Shown piece by piece: positions 20,263 to 28,424 of a stretch of DNA of 51,234 nt. The translations under genes were made by a program, and so were the position numbers. Position 1 is the first letter of the stretch, and each line of letters begins with the position of its first letter. The notes beneath the pieces were generated by a model that was not told where the DNA came from, did not search any database, and saw only the letters and a program-made list of their open reading frames with translations. Origin of the DNA: Pseudomonadota bacterium (lineage in GTDB: Bacteria > Pseudomonadota > Gammaproteobacteria > Ga0077536); the NCBI GenBank assembly GCA_018668255.1, contig JABISZ010000077.1, positions 1-51,234 on the forward strand, read 5' to 3'.

Positions 20263-20674
20263 GGGCTCGGGTCACAAAAGACTTTATCAATGAATCTACA
20301 ACGGCCCCTGAGGCCATAGATAACGCCATTCTGAGGAGCGGCGTACTGGCTTCATAATCAATGCTCAACCTCACAAAACAACCCCGACTGTCATCATTAA
20401 AAACCCAGTGACCTCTGAAGAACTTGAAGGGCCCTTTTAAGAGCTTTAAATCGATAGATTTGTTCGGCACCAAAAGATTTGTAGTCGAAAAATTATAAGT
20501 GAATGGCCCTTTGCTGACAGTCAATTCGGCATTCACCTGAGACTCAGAGTTCTCGATAATTTTTGCGCGTGAACACCAAGGAAGAAACTCAGGGTACAAC
20601 TCTATATCATTAACTAGGGAATACATTTGCGCAGAAGAAAATGGAACTAAGGCCGACTGTCTAAACGAGCTCAT
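20249..20674 (-). CDS. ratA: RatA-like START-domain protein (COQ10 family)
   Basis: 141 residues forming one polyketide-cyclase/START-like domain, with YSLVNDIELYPEFLPWCSRA, GPFTYNFSTTN and a C-terminal helix LLRMALSMASGAVVDSLIKSFV. In E. coli RatA binds the 50S subunit and blocks subunit joining. The same family includes COQ10, a ubiquinone-binding protein, so a quinone role is equally possible. It lies six bases after the symporter gene and overlaps rnfH. Its neighbourhood with bamE and smpB is conserved. Confidence 0.9.
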   Translation of the reverse strand: MSSFRQSALVPFSSAQMYSLVNDIELYPEFLPWCSRAKIIENSESQVNAELTVSKGPFTYNFSTTNLLVPNKSIDLKLLKGPFKFFRGHWVFNDDSRGCFVRLSIDYEASTPLLRMALSMASGAVVDSLIKSFVTRAHEKY

Positions 20675-20680
20675 AAGTAC

Positions 20681-22066
20681 TTAACTCGCAAAAAATCCAA
20701 GAATCACACCACGCAAACCTGAGCTCTCTATAAAAACCAAGGTTACTCCTAGAGGCGCAAGATATTTCACCAACACATACCAAGCTTTGTATAAAGAAGA
20801 CCGCAAACCATTTAATTCTTCACTTAATGTAAACATGCTTAAGCGCCAGCCCACAAATATCGAAATAAGCAGACCTCCAGCGGGCAGTAACACGCTAGTG
20901 CTCACAAACTCGGCCCAATCAAAAATATTTTTCCCAAAAGGAGCAAATTCGCTCCATTCGTTAAACGATAATAGGGCAGCCAAGCCCATCATCCAGATTA
21001 TACCGCCAGATAAAAGGCTCGACTTAGGCCGACTCCAATCCTTAGTTTCGATTAACCAAGCTACTACAGGTTCCAAAAGCGAAATGGCAGATGTCCAAGC
21101 TGCAATAGACAACAGCATAAAGAATACAAAACCAAAAATATCTCCAAATGGCATATTAGCGAATGCAATCGCAAGACTTACAAATACGAGACCAGGCCCT
21201 TCGCTAACCTCAAGGCCATACCCAAAGACAATTGGAAAAATTGCCAGACCAGCCAATATAGCAACCAAGCTGTCAACTAGACCAACGATAACCGATGTAC
21301 TGGGAATAGAAACCTCCTGCGGAAGATAAGATCCATATATCATTAAAGCTCCCATTCCCAAACTTAGGCTGAAAAATGCCTGGCCAACGGCGACAATAAG
21401 AGCATCTAAGGAAAGTTTACTGAAATCAGGATAAAACAGGTAAGTCAGGGCTTTATAGGCATCACCGACAAGCAAGGCATAGATGACCATTGCTATTAAA
21501 CTAACAAATAGCAATGGCATCAGGATTTTTACCGCACGCTCAAGGCCGCGTGTTACGCCGTTTGACACAACAAAAATCACCAAACACATGAAAAGAGTGT
21601 GCCAAAAGGCTAAGCGAGGAGCTGAGCTAGTCAAGGCTTCAAAAACTGCTCGCGACGAGTCAAGATCTGAGGCTAAATCTCCGGATACGCTATACGATAT
21701 GTAAGCCAGAGACCATCCAGCTACAACGGAATAAAAAGAGAGAATTAAAAAACCAGAAAAGATGCCCATATAACCAATGACAGTCCAACCCGAGCTTAAC
21801 CCGTCCTCTGATGCTAGTAACCGCATTGCGTTAATCGGGCTGCGTCTTCCTCTTCGACCGATCATGAGCTCTGCGATCATCACCGGGATCCCTATTAGAA
21901 AAATACAGACAAGATAGACCAAAACGAAAGCACCACCTCCATTCTCACCCGTAACATACGGGAATCGCCAAATATTTCCTAAGCCAACCGCAGAACCCGC
22001 TGCAGCAAGAATAAAAACCCACTTCGACGACCATTGGCCGTGCAAAGACTCTCTAGTAGAACCCAT
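20681..22066 (-). CDS. Sodium:neurotransmitter symporter (NSS/SNF) family transporter
   Basis: 461 residues with about 11-12 hydrophobic helices. The family signature GSAVGLGNIWRFPY is at 24-37, in the unwound first helix that binds sodium and substrate, and is followed by ENGGGAFVLVYL. Bacterial members import amino acids such as tryptophan, tyrosine or leucine with Na+; the substrate here cannot be read from sequence. The gene lies between smpB (divergent) and ratA (six bases downstream), where ratA and smpB are normally direct divergent neighbours, so it has joined the ratA-rnfH operon. Confidence 0.93.
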   Translation of the reverse strand: MGSTRESLHGQWSSKWVFILAAAGSAVGLGNIWRFPYVTGENGGGAFVLVYLVCIFLIGIPVMIAELMIGRRGRRSPINAMRLLASEDGLSSGWTVIGYMGIFSGFLILSFYSVVAGWSLAYISYSVSGDLASDLDSSRAVFEALTSSAPRLAFWHTLFMCLVIFVVSNGVTRGLERAVKILMPLLFVSLIAMVIYALLVGDAYKALTYLFYPDFSKLSLDALIVAVGQAFFSLSLGMGALMIYGSYLPQEVSIPSTSVIVGLVDSLVAILAGLAIFPIVFGYGLEVSEGPGLVFVSLAIAFANMPFGDIFGFVFFMLLSIAAWTSAISLLEPVVAWLIETKDWSRPKSSLLSGGIIWMMGLAALLSFNEWSEFAPFGKNIFDWAEFVSTSVLLPAGGLLISIFVGWRLSMFTLSEELNGLRSSLYKAWYVLVKYLAPLGVTLVFIESSGLRGVILGFFAS

Positions 22067-22161
22067 ACTTTAAAAACCCTAGTTAATTTATACTGACGTA
22101 TTCTGAGGCAGACAAACCCAGTCATCAAGTAGACGAGACCATACTAACTTGAGGATATGGG

Positions 22162-22167
22162 TATAAT
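22162..22167 (+). promoter_or_regulatory. Candidate -10 box upstream of smpB
   Basis: A perfect TATAAT lies 30 bases before the smpB ATG. No good -35 box was found at the usual distance, so this is tentative. The predicted transcription start is very close to the ATG of the mini-ORF at 22175. Confidence 0.35.
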
Positions 22168-22174
22168 CATCATT

Positions 22175-22207
22175 ATGAGCAAATTTCGACGAACCAATGA
22201 GCGCTAA
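22175..22207 (+). CDS. Possible 10-codon leader ORF overlapping the smpB start
   Basis: An ATG at 22175 opens [10 protein letters not shown] and stops at TAA 22205-22207, eleven bases inside smpB in another frame. smpB itself lacks a visible Shine-Dalgarno, so ribosomes ending on this frame could re-initiate at the smpB ATG. There is no homology evidence, and an ORF this short can occur by chance. Confidence 0.25.
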   Translation: MSKFRRTNER

Positions 22208-22676
22208 AAAAGGCGGGAAAGCCAGACCTGGCTCAATTGCCCAAAATAAAAAAGCGCGATACGACTATCACATAGAGCAAACGCATGAAGCGGGTTTAGT
22301 TTTAGAAGGCTGGGAAGTAAAAAGCCTCCGTGCAGGTAAAGTGCAACTTCGGGACGCCTATATTTTGATGCAAAATGGCGAGGCTTTCCTTCATGGTACT
22401 CATATAACCCCTCTTCTATCAGCGTCAACCCATGTCACTACTGATTCACAGAGAATGCGGAAAATCCTTCTGCATCGAAGAGAATTGGACCAGTTGCAAG
22501 GAGCAGTCGAGCGACGAGGAATGACAATTGTAGCGACAGCGCTATATTGGAAGAATAACCGCGTGAAAGTCGAAGTCGGTATTGCTCAAGGAAAAAAACA
22601 ACACGACAAGCGGGCAAGCGAGAAAGATAAAGACTGGAAGCGTGAAAAAGCGCGTATTTTCAAGAAATCGATTTGA
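22197..22676 (+). CDS. smpB: SsrA-binding protein SmpB
   Basis: 159 residues. SmpB binds tmRNA and places it in the empty A site of stalled ribosomes. Motifs include [38 protein letters not shown], the HRRELDQL segment and the basic C-terminal tail [18 protein letters not shown] that reads the mRNA channel. The ATG at 22197 gives the expected N-terminus, though no clear ribosome-binding site precedes it. The tmRNA gene follows 59 bases downstream, so the two partners are adjacent. Confidence 0.96.
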   Translation: MSAKKGGKARPGSIAQNKKARYDYHIEQTHEAGLVLEGWEVKSLRAGKVQLRDAYILMQNGEAFLHGTHITPLLSASTHVTTDSQRMRKILLHRRELDQLQGAVERRGMTIVATALYWKNNRVKVEVGIAQGKKQHDKRASEKDKDWKREKARIFKKSI

Positions 22677-22735
22677 TCAAATGACTAAGATGCTTTTTAA
22701 GGCTTTTTCGGGTTAAACTAACGGAGTACAGTTTC

Positions 22736-23099
<364 letters not shown>

Positions 23100-23104
23100 A
23101 TGCC

Positions 23105-23139
23105 AAGCCCTAACTCATTAACAGTTAGGGCTTTTTTTT
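23105..23139 (+). terminator. Intrinsic terminator of ssrA
   Basis: AAGCCCTAACT (23105-23115) pairs with AGTTAGGGCTT (23123-23133) around a short loop, and a run of eight T residues ends the element. It begins six bases after the tmRNA CCA end. Confidence 0.93.
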
Positions 23140-23174
23140 GTTGGGACCTCTCCTTTAATTTTAAAGTCAAACAC

Positions 23175-24041
23175 TTATCGGCCAACTGGGCGTAAATTAA
23201 AACCTTTTTGAATAGCGGGGTTATTTCTACTTATTTCTTCATATCGAAGATGCCAGATCTTTATGTAATTATAAAATGGCACATTCGGATAAAGGTGATG
23301 GATCAAATGATAGTTCTGATAAACCATTACCGGAGTGAGTAACCACTCCCACCCCAGCCTTGTAGTAGTAGCTTGATACTTATTTTGCCTCGCCGAAATA
23401 TCTGCTGGGAAATGTGGCAAAAACACAAAAATGAAGCCTATCATCGCCAAGCCTATACGTGATGGCAGAAACCAGAAGACCAGTAATTCAAGAGCTAAGC
23501 CAGTCATAATAAAACCTACGACGACTGCCAAGAAAACACTGACATAGAGATAAACTGCCGGCCTAATTCGCTTAGTCGCCGTGGTATCATCCTTAAAAAA
23601 TTTTATTAAATAAAATACGTCAAAGTTGGCCCACCTCAAGGGCAAAACCCACCAAGCCCCGTGGTGCATAAAGTTGTCTGGATCATTCTCTGAGGTAGTA
23701 TTCGCATGATGGTTAAGATGAACCCATCGAGCTACTTCTAAAGGAGCAGCGGGAATCTGGAAAGCGAGCGCCACACGACCGACTATCTCGTTCAGGAAAC
23801 GACTGGAAGATACAGTACCATGCAATGACTCATGCATTGGGGAAAAAAGCACATACAACGAAAATCCGTTGATCAAACAGGCAACCCACATCGGTAACCT
23901 GCCATCTAATGCAGCCATAGTTGACGAAAAAAACATCCCATACCCAAGCACAAATAATCCGATAGCGGGCCAAGATATGCGCGGAGTGTCAGATAACTCC
24001 CGAAAATACTCATCTTTGGTCAAAATCGCTTTTGATTTCAT
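23175..24041 (-). CDS. Membrane fatty-acid desaturase/hydroxylase superfamily protein
   Basis: 288 residues with four or more hydrophobic helices. The di-iron histidine boxes are clear: HESLH at 70-74, HLNHH at 108-112 and HLIHH at 245-249, plus HFP at 210. The layout HxxxH, HxxHH, HxxHH fits acyl-lipid desaturases and CrtR-type carotenoid hydroxylases; HHLYPNVPFYNY is close to both. The substrate (lipid or carotenoid) cannot be decided. It is alone on its strand, facing the ssrA terminator, and divergent from the MDR reductase gene. ATG start with no strong Shine-Dalgarno. Confidence 0.85.
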   Translation of the reverse strand: MKSKAILTKDEYFRELSDTPRISWPAIGLFVLGYGMFFSSTMAALDGRLPMWVACLINGFSLYVLFSPMHESLHGTVSSSRFLNEIVGRVALAFQIPAAPLEVARWVHLNHHANTTSENDPDNFMHHGAWWVLPLRWANFDVFYLIKFFKDDTTATKRIRPAVYLYVSVFLAVVVGFIMTGLALELLVFWFLPSRIGLAMIGFIFVFLPHFPADISARQNKYQATTTRLGWEWLLTPVMVYQNYHLIHHLYPNVPFYNYIKIWHLRYEEISRNNPAIQKGFNLRPVGR

Positions 24042-24198
24042 CTCTATCCCCTATAAGCTATAGAATCTATCGCTATTAGCACATGAAAGATTACTAACAT
24101 CAATCGGAAAAATCAATTAAGCCGTTACTTACGGACTATTCTTATACCTAGAAAATAGTAAAAAATAGGAGCAAATTAAAATAATTATTCCAAAAAGT

Positions 24199-25245
24199 AT
24201 GCAGCAGGTTGTCCTAGCCGCTCGACCAATAGGAGAACCAAAGCTCAGTGACTTTAGACTTGAGTCGAGGCCGATGCCCACGCCAGGACCGGGGCAACTG
24301 TTGATTAGGACTGTCTGGTTATCTCTCGATCCATATATGCGTGGACGAATGGATGAGGGTAAATCCTATGCCGCTGCGGTTGCGATTGGAATGCCAATGG
24401 AGGGAGGCTGCGTAGGAGAAGTGATTACTTCGAATAACCCTTTATTTGCTGTCGGTGATTTTGTCGAAAATCGGTTCGGTTGGAGAAGTCATACACTCAG
24501 TGACGGGAAGGGTGTGCGTAAATTGGATGCCGATATTGCACCGCTGTCTACTGCGATTGGAGTACTTGGTATGCCAGGGTTTACAGCCTATATAGGACTG
24601 CATACGCATGGAATGCCGCAAAAAGGAGAAACTATTGTTGTTGGGGCAGCGACAGGTGCGGTGGGGTCACTCGTGGGTCAGTTAGCTAAGATACAAGGGT
24701 TGCGCACAGTAGGTGTCGCTGGCGGAAAGGAAAAATGTGACTACGCCTTGAAAGTACTTGGGTTTGATGCCTGTCTTGATCATCGTTCTACCGCAGATGC
24801 GGCAGCTTTAAGCTCTAAAATCGGTGCCGAGTGCCCAAATGGCGTTGACATCTATTTCGAAAATACTGGAGGTAAAACTTTCGACGCGGTACTGCCGCTT
24901 ATCAACGTTCATGGCCGGATCCCGTTATGTGGGATGATTTCGCTTTATAATAGTGGAGCTCCACCGGCAGAGCCTGCCGATCGTTTTAGCAACTTCCCAA
25001 AGGTCTGGCGGACTTTATTGGTGAACAGAATAAACGTACGCGGCTTCATAATCACTGACCATTACGACCAATTTCCAAAATTCATAGACGATGTCGCCCC
25101 TCTAATTCAAAAAGGTAAGATTCTTTACAAAGAATCGATCACCATTGGCCTAGAAAAAGCCCCTCAGGCTTTTATCCAACTGCTACGTGGGGAAAATTTT
25201 GGCAAGCAACTAGTATCTGTGTCTGAGGATCCCACTCGCTATTAG
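24199..25245 (+). CDS. NADP-dependent MDR-family oxidoreductase (CurA/prostaglandin-reductase type)
   Basis: 348 residues. It is a zinc-free medium-chain reductase with WLSLDPYMRGRM near the N-terminus, nucleotide loop AATGAVG (150-156) and ENTGGKTFDAVLPLINVHGRIPLCGMIS. These features match leukotriene-B4 12-hydroxydehydrogenase, curcumin reductase CurA and YncB, which reduce alpha,beta-unsaturated ketones with NADPH. The physiological substrate is unknown. The ATG at 24199 begins the conserved region. The only good Shine-Dalgarno (AGGAG, 24167-24171) lies 27 bases upstream, so initiation may occur slightly earlier at a rare codon. A hairpin overlaps the stop codon. Confidence 0.87.
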   Translation: MQQVVLAARPIGEPKLSDFRLESRPMPTPGPGQLLIRTVWLSLDPYMRGRMDEGKSYAAAVAIGMPMEGGCVGEVITSNNPLFAVGDFVENRFGWRSHTLSDGKGVRKLDADIAPLSTAIGVLGMPGFTAYIGLHTHGMPQKGETIVVGAATGAVGSLVGQLAKIQGLRTVGVAGGKEKCDYALKVLGFDACLDHRSTADAAALSSKIGAECPNGVDIYFENTGGKTFDAVLPLINVHGRIPLCGMISLYNSGAPPAEPADRFSNFPKVWRTLLVNRINVRGFIITDHYDQFPKFIDDVAPLIQKGKILYKESITIGLEKAPQAFIQLLRGENFGKQLVSVSEDPTRY

Positions 25246-25251
25246 CGAGTG
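25233..25251 (+). repeat. Perfect inverted repeat across the reductase stop codon
   Basis: CACTCGCT, ATT, AGCGAGTG form an eight-base-pair stem with a three-base loop that contains part of the TAG stop. There is no T run afterwards, so it is not a standard terminator. A second hairpin, ATCAGC/GCTGAT (25260-25280), follows. They could protect the mRNA 3' end. Confidence 0.6.
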
Positions 25252-25404
25252 TAGCAATAATCAGCATTATTAACGCTGATATATATGGATTAATTTGAAA
25301 GTGTGTACTTACAATTTATTCTCTTTTCATTTGGAAGTGGCAGTCGCTAATTTACCATTTATAAATAAATGGGATCATATCCTAGCAAAAAAATTACTTC
25401 CGCC
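25246..25404. other. AT-rich spacer before the btu promoter
   Basis: The stretch between the reductase stop and the btu promoter holds only short inverted repeats, including CCATTTA/TAAATGG (25355-25372) and the hairpins noted next to the stop codon. No open frame of note was seen. Confidence 0.6.
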
Positions 25405-25433
25405 TTGACAGAATAAACACGACCAAGTTAAAT
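25405..25433 (+). promoter_or_regulatory. Sigma-70 promoter of the btu operon
   Basis: A perfect -35 box TTGACA (25405-25410) is followed after 17 bases by TTAAAT (25428-25433), four of six matches to the -10 consensus. It ends immediately before the cobalamin aptamer, which fits a start site near 25440. Confidence 0.7.
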
Positions 25434-25440
25434 GCGCTCA

Positions 25441-25597
25441 GAAGGTGCAGCATGTAAATGTTGCTAAGAGGGAAGTCAGCCAAGATCTGACACTGTACCC
25501 GCAACTGTAGACAGCGAGCGTAACATCATTTGCCACTGGAACCTTTCCGGGAAGGCGATGCTAACGCGATGACCTGTAAGTCAGTAGACCTGCCTTC
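25441..25597 (+). ncRNA. Cobalamin (adenosylcobalamin-type) riboswitch aptamer
   Basis: Conserved blocks appear in the right order: GAAGGTGCAG at the 5' side, GAGGGAAGTCAG, CCCGCAACTGTAG, GCCACTGG with GGGAAGGCG, and the B12 box AAGTCAGTAGACCTGCC. The 5' GAAGG/GCAG segments can pair with CTGCCTTC (25590-25597) to close the aptamer. It precedes btuB by about 150 bases, the usual place for control of B12 uptake. In this family cobalamin binding lowers expression of the gene downstream. Confidence 0.95.
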
Positions 25598-25630
25598 GTG
25601 TCGTTCTTCCAAAGCCGGGAATAGCTATTA

Positions 25631-25748
25631 GGAAAGGAAAACCTTTGTAACGACAAAACTGGAAGTTCTCTCAGTTCTTAGATGGGGGACATCTTAACCA
25701 AAAATGTCGCATTTTCTAGCGTGTAAAACGCTTTGAAGGAAAAGGTTT
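25631..25748 (+). promoter_or_regulatory. Putative riboswitch expression platform and btuB ribosome-binding site
   Basis: AAACCTTT (25639-25646) is perfectly complementary to AAAGGTTT (25741-25748), which sits between the AAGGA Shine-Dalgarno (25736-25740) and the btuB ATG. The same CCTTT can instead form a local hairpin with AAAGG (25633-25637). This looks like a switch between a local stem and a long-range stem that hides the start region. It is inferred from complementarity only. Confidence 0.45.
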
Positions 25749-27575
25749 ATGTCTATTCGTAAAAACGTTCTATTTGCCTGTCTTACAATCATTGGCTTGC
25801 TGCCGCTCAGCTTCGCGAACGCAGCCCCCGACGATGTCTTTATCTTTTCAGGAACACGTCTACCAACTGCTCTTTCAGAAGTCGGCTCTTCAGTATCAAC
25901 CATTACAGCCGAGCAGATAAAACAAAAAGGATACCGCACCGCTTTAGATGTTGTGGAAGAGTTCGCAGGTGTGACTGTAAATCAAAACGGAGGCTTTGGC
26001 GGGGTAGGCTCAGTCCGAATTAGAGGCGCACTGAGCGAGCAAACTCTCGTACTTATTGATGGCGTACCTGTAAACGATCCATCCTCTCCCGGAGGTGGCT
26101 TTGACTTTGCGCGGATTGATACATCCAATATTGCGAAAATCGAAGTACTAAAAGGCAATCAATCGACCTTATGGGGATCTGATGCTATCGGAGGAGTGGT
26201 AAGTATTACTACCAAAATAGCCACCTCTCCGAAAGCTATAAAAGCCTACGTTGAGGCTGGTTCTTTCTCAACGTACAAAGGTGGCTCTGAGATAAGTCTC
26301 TCCAATGACTTGGGCTCATTCCGTGGAGCGTTCAGCGGTATGACCACTAACGGGATATCCAAAGCTGAAAGCGGTGACGGAAACGCCGAACGAGATGGTT
26401 TCGACTCAAAAACATTTTCTGGCAATGGGTTAATCTACTTGCCTGCGTCCGCTAAGATCACAGCCGCAATTTTGTATAATGACTCAATGCTCGAATATGA
26501 TGGTTGGGGGGCTCAGACTGGGGTCTCTGATGCTGATGTAACATCAGAAACAGAAGAGTTATCTGGCCATATTACTTTGTCCCTACCTCTTTTCAAAGGG
26601 CGATTGGAGAACACTTTCCTGACTGGATACTCGGAAACGGAAAGAAATTACTTCACTTCAGGTTCCAAGACCTATGACTACTTCGGTGACAGATTACTTT
26701 TTCGCTACCAAGGCACACTAAATGCAAATGAGACTAACAGAATCGCATTTGGAGCGGAACACGAAAAAACAACATCAGGCAGAGACGAGAATAGTATAGA
26801 TTCTCTTTTTATTCTTTACGAAATTAAACCTATGAAGAACGCAACTATTTCTGCGGCAGTTAGGGTGGATGATCATAGCGTGTTCGGTTCGGAAACTACC
26901 TCAAGATTTTCGGCTGTATACCGACCTCATAACGACTGGAAAATTCATGGCAGCTGGGCCGAGGGATTCAAAGCACCTACCATTTTTCAGCTAAGCTATT
27001 ACTTTCCTTATTCAAGTAAAGTATCTGGCAACCAAGATCTCAACCCTGAAACCTCAAAGTCATTTGATGTCGGGGTAGAACGCGCTTTCCTGAAATCAAG
27101 AGGCATAATAGGAGTAACCTATTTTCGTCAAAACACAAAAAATCAAATAGACTACATCGACGGTTGGTATGAAAACGTCAACAAAGTTAAATCAAAAGGC
27201 ATCGAAGTTGCTGGAGAATATCGTCTAAGCGATGCGCTTGGTTTTGAAGTTGACTACTCTTACATCGACGCTAAGAAAGGTGATGGAAATAGACAACTCA
27301 GTGTGCCGAAAAATTCTGGCAGTGCTAGATTAATTTTTGCGCCATCTAAAGTGCTATCTGCAGCAATTACTATGCGCCATAATGGACTTGAAAAAAACAC
27401 TTATGGCAATGTTAAGTCTTGGACCCGGCTAGACATAAACGGCTCCTATAAACTGTCAAGTAAACTCGAACTATATGGCACAATAGAAAATATTTTTGAC
27501 GAGGAATACCAGCAAGTCTACGGCTACGGAACGCCCGGTACATCAGCTAATGTAGGGCTCCGACTAAGTATGTAG
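25749..27575 (+). CDS. btuB: TonB-dependent vitamin B12 outer-membrane receptor BtuB
   Basis: 608 residues. A signal peptide of about 25 residues ends ANA. A TonB-box-like DDVFIFSGT follows, then the plug domain (STITAEQIKQKGYRTALDVV, SVRIRGALSEQTLVLIDGVPVNDP, KIEVLKGNQSTLWGSDAIGGVVSI) and a 22-strand barrel with the C-terminal NIFDEEYQQVYGYGTPG and a terminal aromatic-poor strand ending LRLSM. It would carry cobalamin across the outer membrane using TonB energy. The assignment rests on the upstream cobalamin riboswitch and the adjacent btuFCD genes. An AAGGA ribosome-binding site lies eight bases upstream of the ATG. Confidence 0.93.
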   Translation: MSIRKNVLFACLTIIGLLPLSFANAAPDDVFIFSGTRLPTALSEVGSSVSTITAEQIKQKGYRTALDVVEEFAGVTVNQNGGFGGVGSVRIRGALSEQTLVLIDGVPVNDPSSPGGGFDFARIDTSNIAKIEVLKGNQSTLWGSDAIGGVVSITTKIATSPKAIKAYVEAGSFSTYKGGSEISLSNDLGSFRGAFSGMTTNGISKAESGDGNAERDGFDSKTFSGNGLIYLPASAKITAAILYNDSMLEYDGWGAQTGVSDADVTSETEELSGHITLSLPLFKGRLENTFLTGYSETERNYFTSGSKTYDYFGDRLLFRYQGTLNANETNRIAFGAEHEKTTSGRDENSIDSLFILYEIKPMKNATISAAVRVDDHSVFGSETTSRFSAVYRPHNDWKIHGSWAEGFKAPTIFQLSYYFPYSSKVSGNQDLNPETSKSFDVGVERAFLKSRGIIGVTYFRQNTKNQIDYIDGWYENVNKVKSKGIEVAGEYRLSDALGFEVDYSYIDAKKGDGNRQLSVPKNSGSARLIFAPSKVLSAAITMRHNGLEKNTYGNVKSWTRLDINGSYKLSSKLELYGTIENIFDEEYQQVYGYGTPGTSANVGLRLSM

Positions 27576-27587
27576 GCTTCAGAAGAT

Positions 27588-28424
27588 ATGAACTGCACGG
27601 CTTTCTTCAGCGTATTAGCCCTGCTACTGGGGCAAATCACATTTGTCAAAGCGGTAGAAAATTATAGCCCAGAGAGGGTTGTTAGCCTTGATTACTGCGC
27701 GGATCAATACATCCTAAAACTACTTCCAAAAGCAAAGATACTTGCGTTATCAAAAGGTTCAACTTCAGAATTTTCTTATATGAGAAAGCATGCCGAGGGA
27801 GTCAAAACGATACGAGCAACGGCAGAGGAAATTGTAGCGGCGAGACCTGATCTGGTAGTCAGATCATATGGTGGCGGCCCACAAATAGTGCAGTTCTTGG
27901 AAAAGGCGGAGATCCCAATATTGCAAATGAATTTTCTAATCTCAATAAACGATGTTCGCGAAGAGATACTCCGCTTATCCGCTAGACTCGACGCCTCACA
28001 CAAAGGAGCCTCGGTCATAGCCAACTTTAACCGCAGACTAGCAAAACTCCCTTCCCCAACTGATGTAATTCAAGCGATATATTTACCGTCTAGTGGCGTC
28101 ACTGCTGGGCCTGGAACCCTTATAGATGAAATCATAACTGCAGCAGGTTTCATTAATATCGAAACACAACCAGGATGGTCTTCCATAAGGCTTGAAAATA
28201 TTGCTCGCTATCAACCCGATTTAATTATCACGTCCGCAGGACAAGACAGAATGGGTAGTCACAATCAATGGAATGCTATCGAGCACTCTATGGTTAAAGA
28301 ATTTGTTACTGCAAGACACAAGGCTTCGCTACCTCTTTCTATAACTAGCTGTGGAGGTTGGTTCATAATTGATGCCATCGAGCAACTCGTATCAGAACGA
28401 TTGAGCTTGGAGAGAGGCCAATGA
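27588..28424 (+). CDS. btuF: Periplasmic cobalamin-binding protein BtuF-like
   Basis: 278 residues. A signal peptide of about 22 residues is followed by a two-lobed helical-backbone (type III) binding protein with SPERVVSLDYCADQYILKLLP, EEIVAARPDLVVRSYGG and WSSIRLENIARYQPDLIIT. Related proteins bind haem, siderophores or cobalamin; the riboswitch operon and btuB favour cobalamin. It starts 12 bases after btuB with a weak AGAAG and overlaps btuC by ATGA, so the two are translationally coupled. Confidence 0.85.
   Translation: MNCTAFFSVLALLLGQITFVKAVENYSPERVVSLDYCADQYILKLLPKAKILALSKGSTSEFSYMRKHAEGVKTIRATAEEIVAARPDLVVRSYGGGPQIVQFLEKAEIPILQMNFLISINDVREEILRLSARLDASHKGASVIANFNRRLAKLPSPTDVIQAIYLPSSGVTAGPGTLIDEIITAAGFINIETQPGWSSIRLENIARYQPDLIITSAGQDRMGSHNQWNAIEHSMVKEFVTARHKASLPLSITSCGGWFIIDAIEQLVSERLSLERGQ

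Noticed and set aside
20787-21329. 180-codon open frame on the plus strand
   Set aside because: It is antisense to the NSS symporter gene; its proline/asparagine-rich composition is the mirror of membrane helices.
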